A stretch of 64,000 bases of DNA from Neopestalotiopsis rosae (Eukaryota > Ascomycota > Sordariomycetes > Amphisphaeriales > Sporocadaceae): NCBI GenBank assembly GCA_023078685.1, contig JALGAS010000014.1, positions 248,001 to 312,000 of the forward strand, given 5' to 3'. Position numbers and translations under genes: made by a program. Every line of letters starts with the position of its first letter. The first letter of the stretch is position 1. Under the pieces are notes generated by a model. The model searched no databases, was not told where the DNA came from, and worked only from the letters and a program-made list of their open reading frames with translations. Positions 22,070 to 33,194 of the stretch are shown here, one piece after another.

Positions 22070-23578
22070 ATGACCCAGGACGACAGAATTGACGAGTGGA
22101 TAGCCAAAGGCATATTCGACCGTTCTCGCATCTTGGAACGTCTCGAACTTGCCGCAAAGAACGTCCTCCAGCCTGCGCCAGAGAAAATACCCAATGGACT
22201 GCACGAGCTTGACCAGGAATCATTCACCTCACAGCTACATGAAAAGGGCGGTCTTCCCCAATCTTGCTCGGATTTCGGCCCTCTGGTGTACAACATTATT
22301 GCATATCTAGGTACCACGCCATTCCATACTCGACCTGGCGAGCGACGTTCAAGCCTTTCACTCTCGGAAGTATACCGCGGGTTGACCTGGGTCCTTCCAG
22401 ACTTGCACCAAAGCCTTGTTGTAGCTAGCAACCGCTCTCGCGCACGCACCACAGCGGATCATCGCAGGCTTCTGTTCCAAAGTCTGGCCACTACCACACA
22501 TGATAGCTCTTTCGACCCAGGCAAGGCACGCCAACGGGCCACTGACAATGCCCACTCCTCGACGGATTCGCGCTGGACCGATTGGATCGCTGTCAACTTT
22601 GACGACGATGGTGATGAGATGTACCACGACGTGCTTGATGTACTCCATGCAACTCAGCCAGAGACCAACCCACCCTACGGAGATGTGAAGCGCGATGACT
22701 TCCGTGACCTCGCCAAGACACTGGCCAAGGATCAGCCGCAGCTTCACACTCTGGCTATACCTCGGAACGAGTTCACAATCTTTGTCACATTCTTGCTAGC
22801 TTTGCAATTCGAGCACAAGAGTCAGCCAAGTCCATCTCAGTACGAGGATGCAGCAAGAAGTCTAACAGCATCGTTCTGCAAAACGGGTGACTCGGAGATC
22901 ATCACATGGCCGCAGTTCGATGACGCCCTCCAACAAACGCCTTTTTTGTTCGACCCACTTTACAGATTGCTCTCTTCGGCATTCCTCAAAGCTGCACCGT
23001 TTGCAGTCTCTGGCGATTGGCTGGCACCGCAACCCCCTGTGGATAGTTTCATGAACCTGCCTCGCTTGAGTCAGCTTGCGACTATAGTCAACCAAGATGT
23101 GGACTTTCAAAACTTTGGTATCGCTCATCAGTGGAATACGGGCATTCGCCCGACGGCTGATGTTTTGCTGAGCGCCATGAATACGATGCCCGATCTGAAG
23201 TTTCTTGTCGTGCGCGGCTTATCGTCCTCGAGCGAGGCATTCATCTTCGGCGCTTTGATTCCAACGAAGCTTGGGGTAGGGGGACAAATTGAAGATAACC
23301 CTGACCTCATTGTCCATCGGATGGATGCTGTACATGATCAGGTCGAAAGTGGTGGCACTATCACACACGTTGCCCGCTCAATCATCTTCGTTCTCAGCCC
23401 ATCCCAGCGTGCTGTCCGCTTTGAGGGAATGCCCGAGGTCGTCGATAAACGCCTTCATTTCCGAGGACAGCTCATAATCTCAGACGATGGGACTGCAAGT
23501 CTGAAAGCCAAGGGTGCTGAGGTGCTGATAAACGTTAACGCTGTAGAGATATGGGGTGAGACTTCCAGTAGGTCCTAG
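22070..23578 (+). CDS. TLDc-like domain protein, function unknown
   Basis: A single-exon protein of 502 aa with no signal peptide or transmembrane helix. The N-terminal two-thirds is mainly helical and unrecognised. A stretch around residues 250-310 (including SLTASFC, ITWPQFDDAL and LYRLLSSAFL) resembles the EF-hand-like helical part that precedes TLDc domains. The C-terminal part reads like a diverged TLDc module: PTADVLLSAMN, LKFLVVRG, AFIFGALIP and then ARSIIFVLSPSQ with VRFEG. TLDc proteins of the Rtc5 or Oxr1 type bind or regulate the vacuolar proton ATPase or act in oxidative stress; I make no functional claim here beyond the likely fold. Confidence 0.75.
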   Translation: MTQDDRIDEWIAKGIFDRSRILERLELAAKNVLQPAPEKIPNGLHELDQESFTSQLHEKGGLPQSCSDFGPLVYNIIAYLGTTPFHTRPGERRSSLSLSEVYRGLTWVLPDLHQSLVVASNRSRARTTADHRRLLFQSLATTTHDSSFDPGKARQRATDNAHSSTDSRWTDWIAVNFDDDGDEMYHDVLDVLHATQPETNPPYGDVKRDDFRDLAKTLAKDQPQLHTLAIPRNEFTIFVTFLLALQFEHKSQPSPSQYEDAARSLTASFCKTGDSEIITWPQFDDALQQTPFLFDPLYRLLSSAFLKAAPFAVSGDWLAPQPPVDSFMNLPRLSQLATIVNQDVDFQNFGIAHQWNTGIRPTADVLLSAMNTMPDLKFLVVRGLSSSSEAFIFGALIPTKLGVGGQIEDNPDLIVHRMDAVHDQVESGGTITHVARSIIFVLSPSQRAVRFEGMPEVVDKRLHFRGQLIISDDGTASLKAKGAEVLINVNAVEIWGETSSRS

Positions 23579-24016
23579 GGAATATCGAAGGGCAGGCTCC
23601 GTGGTCACCTTAAGCTTGGAACCCTATAAGACGGCATGCAGCCCTAGTCTTGCATTTGCCCCAGTGACGATGTCTTCACTAGAAGCCATTGTCGTGCTAC
23701 ACGCTCATCGACCGACGAGGTAGATAGAGGAAAAAACATATCACTGGTATATCATGACCGAAGAATCTTTGGGCATTGATAAAGGCACGAGGTGCAGTCT
23801 TTCTGGCTTCAAGGATATCGTCGCGGTGAACTACTTCCACACAAGAGATACCCTATCTACTCCTTATCCGACTAGCGACCTTAACAGCTCTGGAGCCCCG
23901 AGTCTCTTTATAGTGGGTCGCGAAGTCAACCCGCAAGCCCATCGATCGTTCATCATGACTATTGCAGTATAATTCATAAAATCCATCTCTTTGTAGAATT
24001 GATTTTGTTGAAACTA
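23579..24016. other. Convergent intergenic region, no gene supported
   Basis: About 440 bp between the 3' ends of the TLDc-like gene and the MFS gene. It contains only unspliced read-through of the MFS frame. Confidence 0.5.
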
Positions 24017-25709
24017 TCAATCCTGCATTTTCTTGTCTTCCTTGGGTCCCGTGATTTCGAATACTGTAATGAGAGTGGTCAGTCGGGTCTGTACACATGA
24101 AGGGAAGCGTTAAAGGAAGAAGAAGTGACTTACTGTCGACATGAGTTGAAGCAAACTTGCGAGCTGGCGTCTTCGTTTGGAAAAGAATGTCCAGCTCTGC
24201 AAAACTACGGTTCTTGGTCTCGGGAAGGAAGAAGAAGATCCAAGTCGCCCAAATACAGCACAGGCCAAAGTAGAACAATCCACACTTTGCGCCCCAGCCC
24301 CAGGCGTCGCTGGTCGAGTTCAACATGCGCGGATTGAGCTGTCCAATGATGATCTGGCCCGTGACGTAGACGGCGCGGCCAATGACAATTGTCTGAGCGC
24401 GAACTCGATTGGATGATGTCTCGGCGACAATAACATATGTGGTGGGTCCTAGGGAGACTTTGAAGATGGTCTGAACAACAATCATGACAATGGCTACCGC
24501 AAGGGCAACGTTAGCGGCTCCCGGCACGAATCCCAGGATACCGATGATGAGCATGGCTACTCCAATACTAGTAGATCCCCAGAAGAAGAAAAACCGACGG
24601 CCAACCCTGCCCATGAGCATGATGGCGACAGTCGTTGCTGCAATATTGACGGACTGAATACCCATACTGTAGTTGAAGGCTTGGGTCGTGGGCATACCGG
24701 CCGATTTCAAGAAAACGGCAGCATAGGCGGTGACCGACTGGCCGTTGAGGATCTGAATAATCCAGGCCATGCAGACAATGGCGGTGCGGCGCAGATTCGT
24801 GCCACGGAAACAGTCCCGGTAGCTGGAGTTGGCGGCTTCAATCTTTTCCATCTCGTTGGTGTGCTTCATAAGCGCAATCGTCTGGGCCATGGTCTGTTCC
24901 GTGTACAAGTCCTTGCGTGCGAGGCGGCGCAGCGCCTTTTCGGCATCCTCGATGCGACCGCGGCGCACCAGGTACCAAGGACTCTCGGGGGCGAAAACAC
25001 CCACGAAAAACAGCGGGACGACCCAGACCCATTGCAGAGCATATGGCAACTTCCAACCCAGGTCGCCCGAAATGTTGAGAGAGCCGCGCAAAACGCCGGC
25101 CGCCAGAAATGAGCCGGCGCCCCAGCACATGGACACCCAAGCGGTCAGGTAACCGCGCAGGGCTGCAGGACAAATTTCGGCAGCGTATGCAGTCGTCAGA
25201 GTCTGGAGAACACCCCATGGGATGCCGCACAGAATGTTGGCCGCGAAAAGCATCTGGATGTTGACGGCGAAGAAGAGGGCAAAAATGGTGCCGCCCATCA
25301 GCACCATGGTGGCCATGTACACTCGGCGGGAACCGAAGCGAGACTGCAGATAACCGTTCAACAAGAGACCGATGATGCTGCCAATGTTGCTACCATTGGT
25401 AACGGCCGACTGCCACGATGCAGAGACACCCTGCTTGCCGTTGGCGTCGGGCCAACCAAAGTGGGCTAGGTACGCATCATGCGCGAAGAAGTTGTTGATC
25501 AGGCCGACATCCATACCCTCCATGATCAGTGCCATACTGAGAAGGCCACTGTAGATCACACCGGGCCAGTACCTCGAAAAGAGTTCTTTGCGAGAGATTT
25601 TGGATTCCTCGTCACTGGCGATGACGGCGGACTGGATCAGTTCGGCTTGCGAGTCGTGGACTTCATATTCGGCATGGTCAATGGGACCGCCCTCTTTGTC
25701 GAGCGCCAT
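24017..25709 (-). CDS. MFS sugar transporter, alpha-glucoside (maltose permease) type
   Basis: Two exons, 25709-24134 and 24063-24017, with a 70-nt GT-AG intron, giving 540 aa. The last exon encodes only a 15-residue hydrophilic tail; without splicing the frame runs on with a spurious tail. Twelve transmembrane helices are expected. Sugar-porter signatures are present: a loop 2-3 block ending in FGSRR, PESPWYLVRRGR after helix 6, GRVGRRFFFF between helices 8 and 9, and PETKNRSFAELDILF after helix 12. The N-terminal segment with MEGMDVGLINNFFA is typical of fungal alpha-glucoside:H+ symporters. It probably imports maltose-like disaccharides at the plasma membrane. Substrate range is inferred from family resemblance. 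Confidence 0.9.
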
Positions 25710-28084
25710 GTTGAGTATGATGTTGTTGAGAAGTCCACTGGAGGGCTAGATACGACAGTAGGTGATGCCGATGGGAGAGCAGAGGTAGACTGGTCAATGG
25801 AGATGAGGATGGGGAGGGGTCTTTAAAAAGGCATCACCAATGTGTCCCAAGCGAGAGAATTGTGCCAAGAGAATTCGGCTGGCATGACACCGAGGTCCTA
25901 CAAGCTGAGCTGTTCGTGGCGTTCTTATCACTCGTACCAAAAGTCGTTTCTCACCCACATTCCCCGTGGGGTAAGACTTACCCCATGAACTACTGTACCC
26001 CATTCAATGGATCCCATCCCCGGACCCTCCAAGCCATGCCAAGTAACCCAGACTTCGCTAAACAAGCACGACCAACCAGAGACTGCTGCGCCGCCAGAGC
26101 TAGTCAGCTGAGCCTGTAGAATGCCAACTTGGGTCCTGGGCAGGAAATCAAACTATTTCTCATGTCTCTACTTGGCAAACACATCGCGTAGGCACTCCTC
26201 GTCACGTACTGCACCGAGCGGGCCGTGTGACCGAGCGAGTCAGCAAACCACGCCGTCGCAATTCCTTTGAATCTTGCATCCAGAAAGCTGTCGACCAGAC
26301 ATGTAGCGACCCAAGTCCTCGGGTTTTCAGAGGCTGGAAAGAGTCGCATGCATGCCAAGACGAACTCCTGGATAGTCCGCTCGGTCGGAAATGTTACATC
26401 GCCGGCTTGAACAGGGAAAGATCCATCACACTCAGGTATTCCCAATGAACGTCCGCCGAATTTTCATTTGCTTCATGGAACAAAAAGTTGCTAATACCCC
26501 AGGGAATTATGTCAGGCCCTGTGATCTGAGGGACTGTTGTATGGGAGATACTTGCCTTGAGCCACTACTGTTCCTATAATGCTGCATCAGCAACCAAAGC
26601 AATATCTACTCAAAAGCACCATGGCTTAAGTATTGTTTGGAGGTTGTGTCGTGGTAGCTCTGGTCCCTGTCATAATCTCCACCAATGGGATGTTGGTGAC
26701 CTAACCCGTCAGTTTGTCAATAGGATTGATGCTTAGCGCAAGAACTTTCTCTGATGCTACACTAGGAAATCTTGACACTTATTCATTCTCAAAGTGCTAG
26801 CGATGCGAAGCTTTCCCTACCTTATCCACGTGTGAGAGGGTACTTTTTCGTCATATACCCGTCGACTTACGCGAAGGATAGTCACGCAGGACAGTGGAAT
26901 CAACGATGAATGTCATCCTTGCTCAGCGCGCGCATGAATCCGAGAGGCTACGACACAATTAAACTGTTGAGAACATGACAGATTAAGTAATCAATCTAAA
27001 AGCTAAAAACATCAATATTCCGGTCACCTATCCATTCACACATGACGCCTAGCACTTGCTTGATTCTTATATCTGCTCTTTTGGCTACGCAGGACTAATC
27101 GTACAATGTCATATTAATGAAAGAGCTACAGAAACTGTTCTCCTTGATTGATAAAATATTTAAATCTGGCAAAAAAATAGATCCCGGTTCAAATTCATCC
27201 CAGAAACTGCAAATTGGTTCACTGGCCCTGATTGCCAAGCTCCCAACGACTGCGATAACCTTCATTACAATGCTTATCGGCCATCAAATGGTTTCGCATC
27301 AGACTCGAGTTTCAAATCCACATTGCTTTATGTGCGATATACGTACGTACCCACCGACCATCGATTTTGACAAGTCCAGGTTTGCCCTTGTGTTGGGATT
27401 GGAGCAACTTGGCCGACTGCCGGTCCATAGTGGGGATGCTGCGGCCCGAAATGTTCGTAGCGATTGATTGAATGCAACCCACATTGGACCTGTTTGATCC
27501 CTTACGAATCATTTCTCCAACACCCATGGGGCTGATTGGTGCTTGCGATAGTTGAGCATTTGCCGATCAGCCTTGGGCCTCCAGGCCTTTGACCTTCTTG
27601 CGAGGCATAATGCTGCATGTTAATCCTGCGCGTCTCAAAGGTTTTACGCGCGCGTCAAGAGGGTTGCGAATGCGCAGTGCTAATGGTCCTTTATCTTCAT
27701 GTAACCTGTAATGCAGCCGCAGTAACCCCTGCATCCACCCTGGAGGAAGCTGAAGCATGCGACACGTTTAGCATGAACAAATCCCCTAGGTGGCCCAGTA
27801 TCTACTACCTGCCGCGCCACAATAGGATCGCCAACAGACTGCGTGCAGCGAGTCAGCCTGATAATGAAAGGCATTCTTTTTGAAAGTATAGAAACTGAAT
27901 AATATAGTATTTATATAGCTATAATGAACTTCAAAGCTGCTGCTATTACTCGAAGATTCTGCATTCGACCTGAACATTCATACTTTTGTCTATTTTCTTG
28001 CCTTCGCTCTGGTTTATTTCGTCGCTCTTACTTGTTTTGTCTCATTGACAGCCCAGGTGGCTTTATACACTCACAAATATCACT
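25710..28084. other. Long divergent intergenic region, MFS / dynamin
   Basis: About 2.4 kb without a supported gene. A minus-strand frame at 26104-26445 (113 codons) shows no recognisable domain. A TATA-like TATTTATATAG lies at about 27909-27919, roughly 170 bp before the dynamin ATG. The sequence is AT-rich near 26980-27180 and 27890-27930. Confidence 0.4.
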
Positions 28085-30601
28085 ATGGGTGACGCTATGA
28101 TGTCTGATGTCACGCTTGACTCGCTTGCGCTGAGCGAGCTCAATAGTCCTGAGGCCAGGGCTCTTCTTGATACCGTGAGTGATGAAGTTACACTATTTCC
28201 CTGTGTTTTCGTTTCAAACAAAGTACTGACACGAAATTTACCAGGTGGACAACCTTCGAGAGCTCCAGGTTGGAGAAATTGTCAATCTACCTCAAATTAT
28301 CGTGGTTGGGGACCAGTCCTCCGGCAAGAGTTCTGTTCTGGAAGCTATTTCACGAGTCCGTTTTCCTGTCAAGGGAGATCTATGTACTCGTTTCGCAACG
28401 GAACTCGTGCTTCGGCGAGCGAACCATACAAAAGTCACCGTCACTATTGACTCCGGTCACACTGGTACTTCGCAGGCATTCAAGCAGACTAGTTTCGACA
28501 AAGATGCTTTGCCCGATATCATCAACGAAGCGACGGAGAAGATGGGAATTCATCCAGGCAGTACCAAGGGATTCTCTCAAGATATTCTGCGGGTGGAGAT
28601 CACGGACCCAGATGTCTACCCGGTCACTCTAGTTGATCTTCCAGGCTTCTTCCATGCCGAGACTGCTGATCAGACCAAAGAGGGGCGGACAATCGTTCGA
28701 CAACTTGCCGAGCGCTATATGAAGCAGACAAACAGCATCATCCTCGCTGTTGTCTCAGCCAATCACAATCTCGCCAATCAGCTAGTCGTGGAGGAGGCGC
28801 GAAAACACGACCCAAACAGAGAACGTACATTGGGGGTGATCACCAAGCCTGACCTTGCTGCACCAGGCTCGCAGGATGAGAAGAAGTGTCTACAGCTCAT
28901 TCGGGGCCAGGAAAATATTCACAAGTTGAAGCTCGGCTGGCACGTGCTTCGTAATAAGTCTGAGGGTAAAGAGCATTCTAGCATCGATGAGAGAGATACT
29001 CAAGAGGCAGAGTTCTTTCGAGCTGGCGCGTGGTCTAGCATTGCCCCGAGTAGCCGAGGAATTACTTACCTGCGCAAGAAGCTAAGCAAAGTTCTTCTCG
29101 AGCATATTCAGAAGACCCTTCCAGGTCTAGTCGAAGAAATAGAAGCTAGTCTATCCACTCGCCAACGTGCTCTCGAGCACCTCGGGAAGCCCCGCACCAC
29201 GACCGAAGACCTCAAGGCATACCTTAGTGACATCTCTAACAAATTCCAAAGGCTTGCAGAGGATGGGACCGGCGGCCGCTATGGTGACGAATTCTTTGGT
29301 GGCCTGTACGACAATCATCCGACTCGCAAACTGCGCGCATGCATCAGAGGATTCAATCGCGCCTTCCATGCCACTCTCATCACGAAAGGGGTAGATCGCG
29401 ACATTCTTTGGGATGACGAGGATTCTTACCTATCTTCTGGCGGGTTTGGCTGGCTCGCTCAAGACCAGCCAGCGCCTGAGCACCTCAAGCCGTTTCTCGA
29501 GCTCTTCAATGGATTCCCACGGCCTGCCACCATTACTGAGGAGAAACTCCGTGAACATCTCGGAAAGATTGGCGCTGCCAACCAAGGAATAGAGTTCCCT
29601 TCCCTGCCAAACGCACAGTTAGGATACCAACTCTTTCAGGAGCAAGCTAAGCCGTGGCGCTCCATCGCGGAATTTTATCTCTACCAAATCACCGAATTCT
29701 CGAAGTCTTTCGTAGAAGAGCTATTTGTCCACATTATCGGAGCTGACAGAGAAACTGCAAATGCTATTCTGAGTCTCTATGTTGATGATTTCTTTCAGAA
29801 CAAGCGCCAAGTCCTGGAAGACAAGCTAGAAGAAATCATTCGACCGTATCAAGCCGGATATGGTCCGCCTTTGGATGCAGACTTCCATGCTGCCCTTTCA
29901 ACACGGAACGCGGGGCGTGAGGCTCGGCGTATAGTGAGCCTACTGCAGCGAAGATTCCCCAAAGTCTTTTCCGAGGATGGAGGTGAAGGCTTAGACCTTG
30001 AAGATTTGGAAGAAACCATCAAGAACGCAGAGAGGTCCGATAAAAGCGAATTCGGCATAGAAAAGGTGACTGACATGGCCATGACGCACTATGAGGTAAA
30101 TTCTGCATTGCTCCGACTCGTTCTCAATCGCCGTTGCTGATACTGCTCTTCAGTTATCCCTGAGAACGTTCGCCGACAACGTTATAAACCTCGCTGCGGA
30201 GAACTGTCTCATCTCTGAGTTACCCAAGATCCTGACCCCCAAGATAGTGATTCACATGGATGAAGAGCGTGTTAGAGAGCTGGCATCCGAGTCCGAAGAT
30301 GTCCAGGCCGAACGGCACCAATTGCAGCACGAGGTAAAGATTCTTCAAGAGGGTCTCAAAAAATGCCAGCGGTTTCGCCCTCATGAGAGAACAGGTTTGT
30401 TCAACACTTACAATACTATGAGCGTCACTGACATCTGCACAAGTACTTTCCGCCTCTTTCAAACCACCAACGCCCTCGAAGTATGCGACCAACCAAGCTT
30501 CAGTTCCCGGTAAGGTCGGAGGGCTATTTCCATCCAATCCAAACATATTCAAAGAAGCGAATCAGTTAGGCCACGCACAATCCTTACGTGAGTTGTTTTA
30601 G
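28085..30601 (+). CDS. Dynamin-like GTPase (fungal Mx/Vps1-like family)
   Basis: Four exons: 28085-28174, 28245-30095, 30154-30394 and 30444-30601, with GT-AG introns of 70, 58 and 49 nt, giving 779 aa. The GTPase domain is complete: G1 GDQSSGKSS at residues 52-60, G2 Thr in LCTRFATEL, G3 LVDLPGFF and G4 TKPD. A stalk region follows, and the last exons encode the GTPase effector domain (THYELSLRTFADNVINLAAEN, then DEERVRELASESED). No pleckstrin-homology domain or proline-rich tail of classical dynamins is seen. Fungal proteins of this group are soluble membrane-remodelling GTPases of mostly unknown function; many Pezizomycotina have expanded sets. Only the last 20-30 codons are uncertain, since a further 3' intron (GTGAGT at about 30588) cannot be excluded. 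Confidence 0.92.
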
Positions 30602-30802
30602 CACCTGCTCCACCGCAAGAGGCTTGTGCGACGCGTACAACGCCTTGCCAACCCCGCCTTGTTGCTGACAAAAATCACCTACATAGGTACCTAGTCGAAA
30701 CGCTGCAGGACTGCAAAGTGATTGACCGCAACAAAGACCACCGAATGTCGTCGCATTGTGGTCACCCCGAAATTGCGTCGCATTTATTTTGTCGAAGCTC
30801 GC

Positions 30803-30923
30803 GTTTGGAGTATGAGGGCGGTAGATGCCAAGAGTCTGGTAGTAGCGGAGATTGGCGAAACAAGAGTACATTACGCGATCCTCTCTTATCGATGGGAAGA
30901 AGGGCAGGAGATAGCCTTGGGTG
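30803..30923 (+). pseudogene. HET-domain N-terminal fragment, diverged duplicate of the gene at 33195
   Basis: This 121-bp segment aligns without gaps to 33186-33306, with about 22 mismatches by my hand count (about 80% identity). Translation gives the start of a HET protein (MRAVDAKSL, then HYAILSYRWEEGQEIALG), parallel to MRVVDAESL and PYAILSHRWEDGQEITLG in the intact gene. After about residue 45 the frame leaves the HET domain and stops at 31051. Weak similarity extends upstream (ACCCCGCCTTGTT is shared near 30651 and 33046), so the duplicated unit probably included 5' flank. It is a relic without a complete domain. Confidence 0.8.
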
Positions 30924-32403
30924 TTTTCAGCCAACAAATTAGAGCCTGGTTAGGAAGCGGTTCTGTCAACACAGAGAACCATGGGCTATTGCAGAGCAAA
31001 AGCGCCGCGAAGGGCTATGACGGAACTTTTAGTGGTTATGACGGTGAATAATGATAGATTGAGGGTTTGTTTGGTTGTAGCAACGCATTCGCAAAATGGA
31101 GAAATTGTTCAATGCAATATGCGCCCTGTGTTGCGTCGTATATTCCTCTACGCTAGCCTGAGCCGGGTGTGGGGCTCCCACTTTTGCACCTATCGCTTGA
31201 TGGGTTATTGCGACAATATGCTGATCAGAACATAGCAAATTTTGGCCCTCGCAGTCCAACCGCGACCTCAAAAACCTGTTCGTGGAACTTTGATACCCTA
31301 GGATCGTCACTATTTCTGATTAGATCAATATACTCAAGGTTTGCCTAGCTAAAAGGAACCTACACGTTTATTTTTATCCGGTGGAGAGCTTGCTACACCG
31401 TCCCATTGACGCGCTGACGCTTTACTGGTAGGAAGGTAAAGACTCGGCGCGTCATAAGTCTCAAGTCGGCGATATGCACGATCCTCGTTGAATACTTTCA
31501 TTGCGTCCTTTACGGTAGGATTCGTGTGTTTTTGGATGGACTTCTCTTGAAAGGAGTAATCATCGACGTCTTTCTCCCGAACAGCTTTTTCCTGGACCGG
31601 CATTTTTTCTGTCTTGCTTTGTGCAGTATAATCTCTGTGTGGACTCAACAATGATTTGACTTTTCCTCTGACGTCCCGGAAAGTGGAGTGCAGTCTTTCT
31701 TATACATGATAGACAGCGTTCAATCCAAGGATAACCTGCACCCACCAATAATCAAGTGGAAATGCAGAGCCGGCAGCCGAGCTGCTCAGGGTACTCCACT
31801 TGGGAAGGTGTTCAGATCAGGCAGCAATGGACCAAAAAGCCCTTACAGGAGAATTTCGCTTCGGTGCAATTGACCAACTTGGGAAGCACTGCAGTTGTAT
31901 CTGTGTAGGCAACATGCATTCGGGCCGTGACCATACCAGGAACGCATGCACACAGGAAGTGATAAATCAAACATGCGAGAAGAGCAGTCAAATCAAATGC
32001 GGCCAACATTCACAAAGCTGTGTACGGATGAAGACACCCGACAGACAGCCCTTCCTCTTGTGTAACCCTAATAAGGATGCCACACTAACCAGGTTCTTTG
32101 TGGCTTATCAGTCAGTCTCTAAATGGGTATTTGGATTGGTACAAACCATGACCACAAGGCTATGAGGTTGCTGTACCGTGTCGAGTAACAATATTGATCA
32201 GTCGAAACATTGAAGCGGAAACGTAGGAAAAGAGACAAGGCTGGCTATGGCTGCATCCGGTGGAACCCCCGCCCCCGAGTCTTTCAAATGCTTTATTATT
32301 TAATCAAGCCAACAAATATGATTGAAGGTCTTCATGACAGGAGCTAGGAGTATCATTTTCGATTCTGCTCTTCATAGTTCGATCATACCTATACAGTGAT
32401 GGT

Positions 32404-32437
<34 letters not shown>
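32404..32437 (+). repeat. Poly-G tract, 34 consecutive G
   Basis: An uninterrupted homopolymer of 34 G (C on the minus strand), followed by CGGG. It lies in intergenic DNA upstream of the intact HET gene. Long G runs can form quadruplexes, vary in length by slippage, and are a frequent place for sequencing or assembly error. Confidence 0.95.
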
Positions 32438-33194
32438 CGGGTCTCCTTCAAATTAACCGTGGAAGCCTTGTAATTCGTGCCAACAGATGTGATAAGTGGG
32501 AAATTATAGGTGGTGTGACTTGTTTATGGTACACGACAACGCTTTGACCCAGTCAAACCCCACGAAGTCCTGGGGCAACAGCTCCACCAGGCTATTCTTC
32601 ATACCTGGACATTGACTGCACTCCAGCTATATGGTTTCTTTGAATCTGGTTGAAATTGATGATAAAGCAGTCAACAGCAACACAAAGGAGCTTTTCAAGA
32701 TAAATTTACAATGGTGAAGCAGCGCAAGCGTCGTCAAAAGTCCGACGCAGCTATTTGTCAAGACGGCCCGCATGGTAATAGACAGGTCAATGCGATGCCA
32801 CGATGTTGTTGAGTAAACTTGCACTACTCTCATCACCAGGACATAGGCGTGTCTCGCAATTCATAATTATATTTACAGAGGTGTCTATATCTCACGGTCA
32901 TTTTTGTCTGATTCCAATACAAACCGGCGATTTACATGGATCAAATCAAGAGAATGTCCGCGAGGCGAACCAATAAGATCTCGCGGGTTGACCACGCAGA
33001 TTAATCAGCCGCAAGGCCCTTGAAAAATGTGCAAAACGCCATGCTGACCCCGCCTTGTTCCGTGTTACTTCCACAACGACCTGGAAGCCTGCAGAATAAT
33101 TGGTGTCGGTTACAGAGAATCAAGATACCGGCGCATTGCGATGACCCGAAATCCCCCGAGCGGCCTTTTCTTTACTGCAGCCTGAGTGTGGACG

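Larger units (their letters stand above)
30602..33194. other. Intergenic region with HET fragment, decayed coding-like sequence and poly-G run
   Basis: Besides the HET fragment (30803-30923) and the poly-G tract (32404-32437), a minus-strand frame at 31349-31651 looks protein-like (hydrophilic, 90 or more codons, containing EKMPVQEKAV and YRRLETYDAPS). Its upstream continuation is broken by TAA near 31690 after a hydrophobic stretch (WVQVILGLNAVYHV), so it may be the 3' remnant of a membrane-protein gene. Its family is unrecognised. Confidence 0.35.

Noticed and set aside
26104..26445. 113-codon minus-strand frame in the MFS/dynamin intergenic region
   Set aside because: No recognisable domain, no clear promoter or splice context; could be a relic but evidence is too thin to list.
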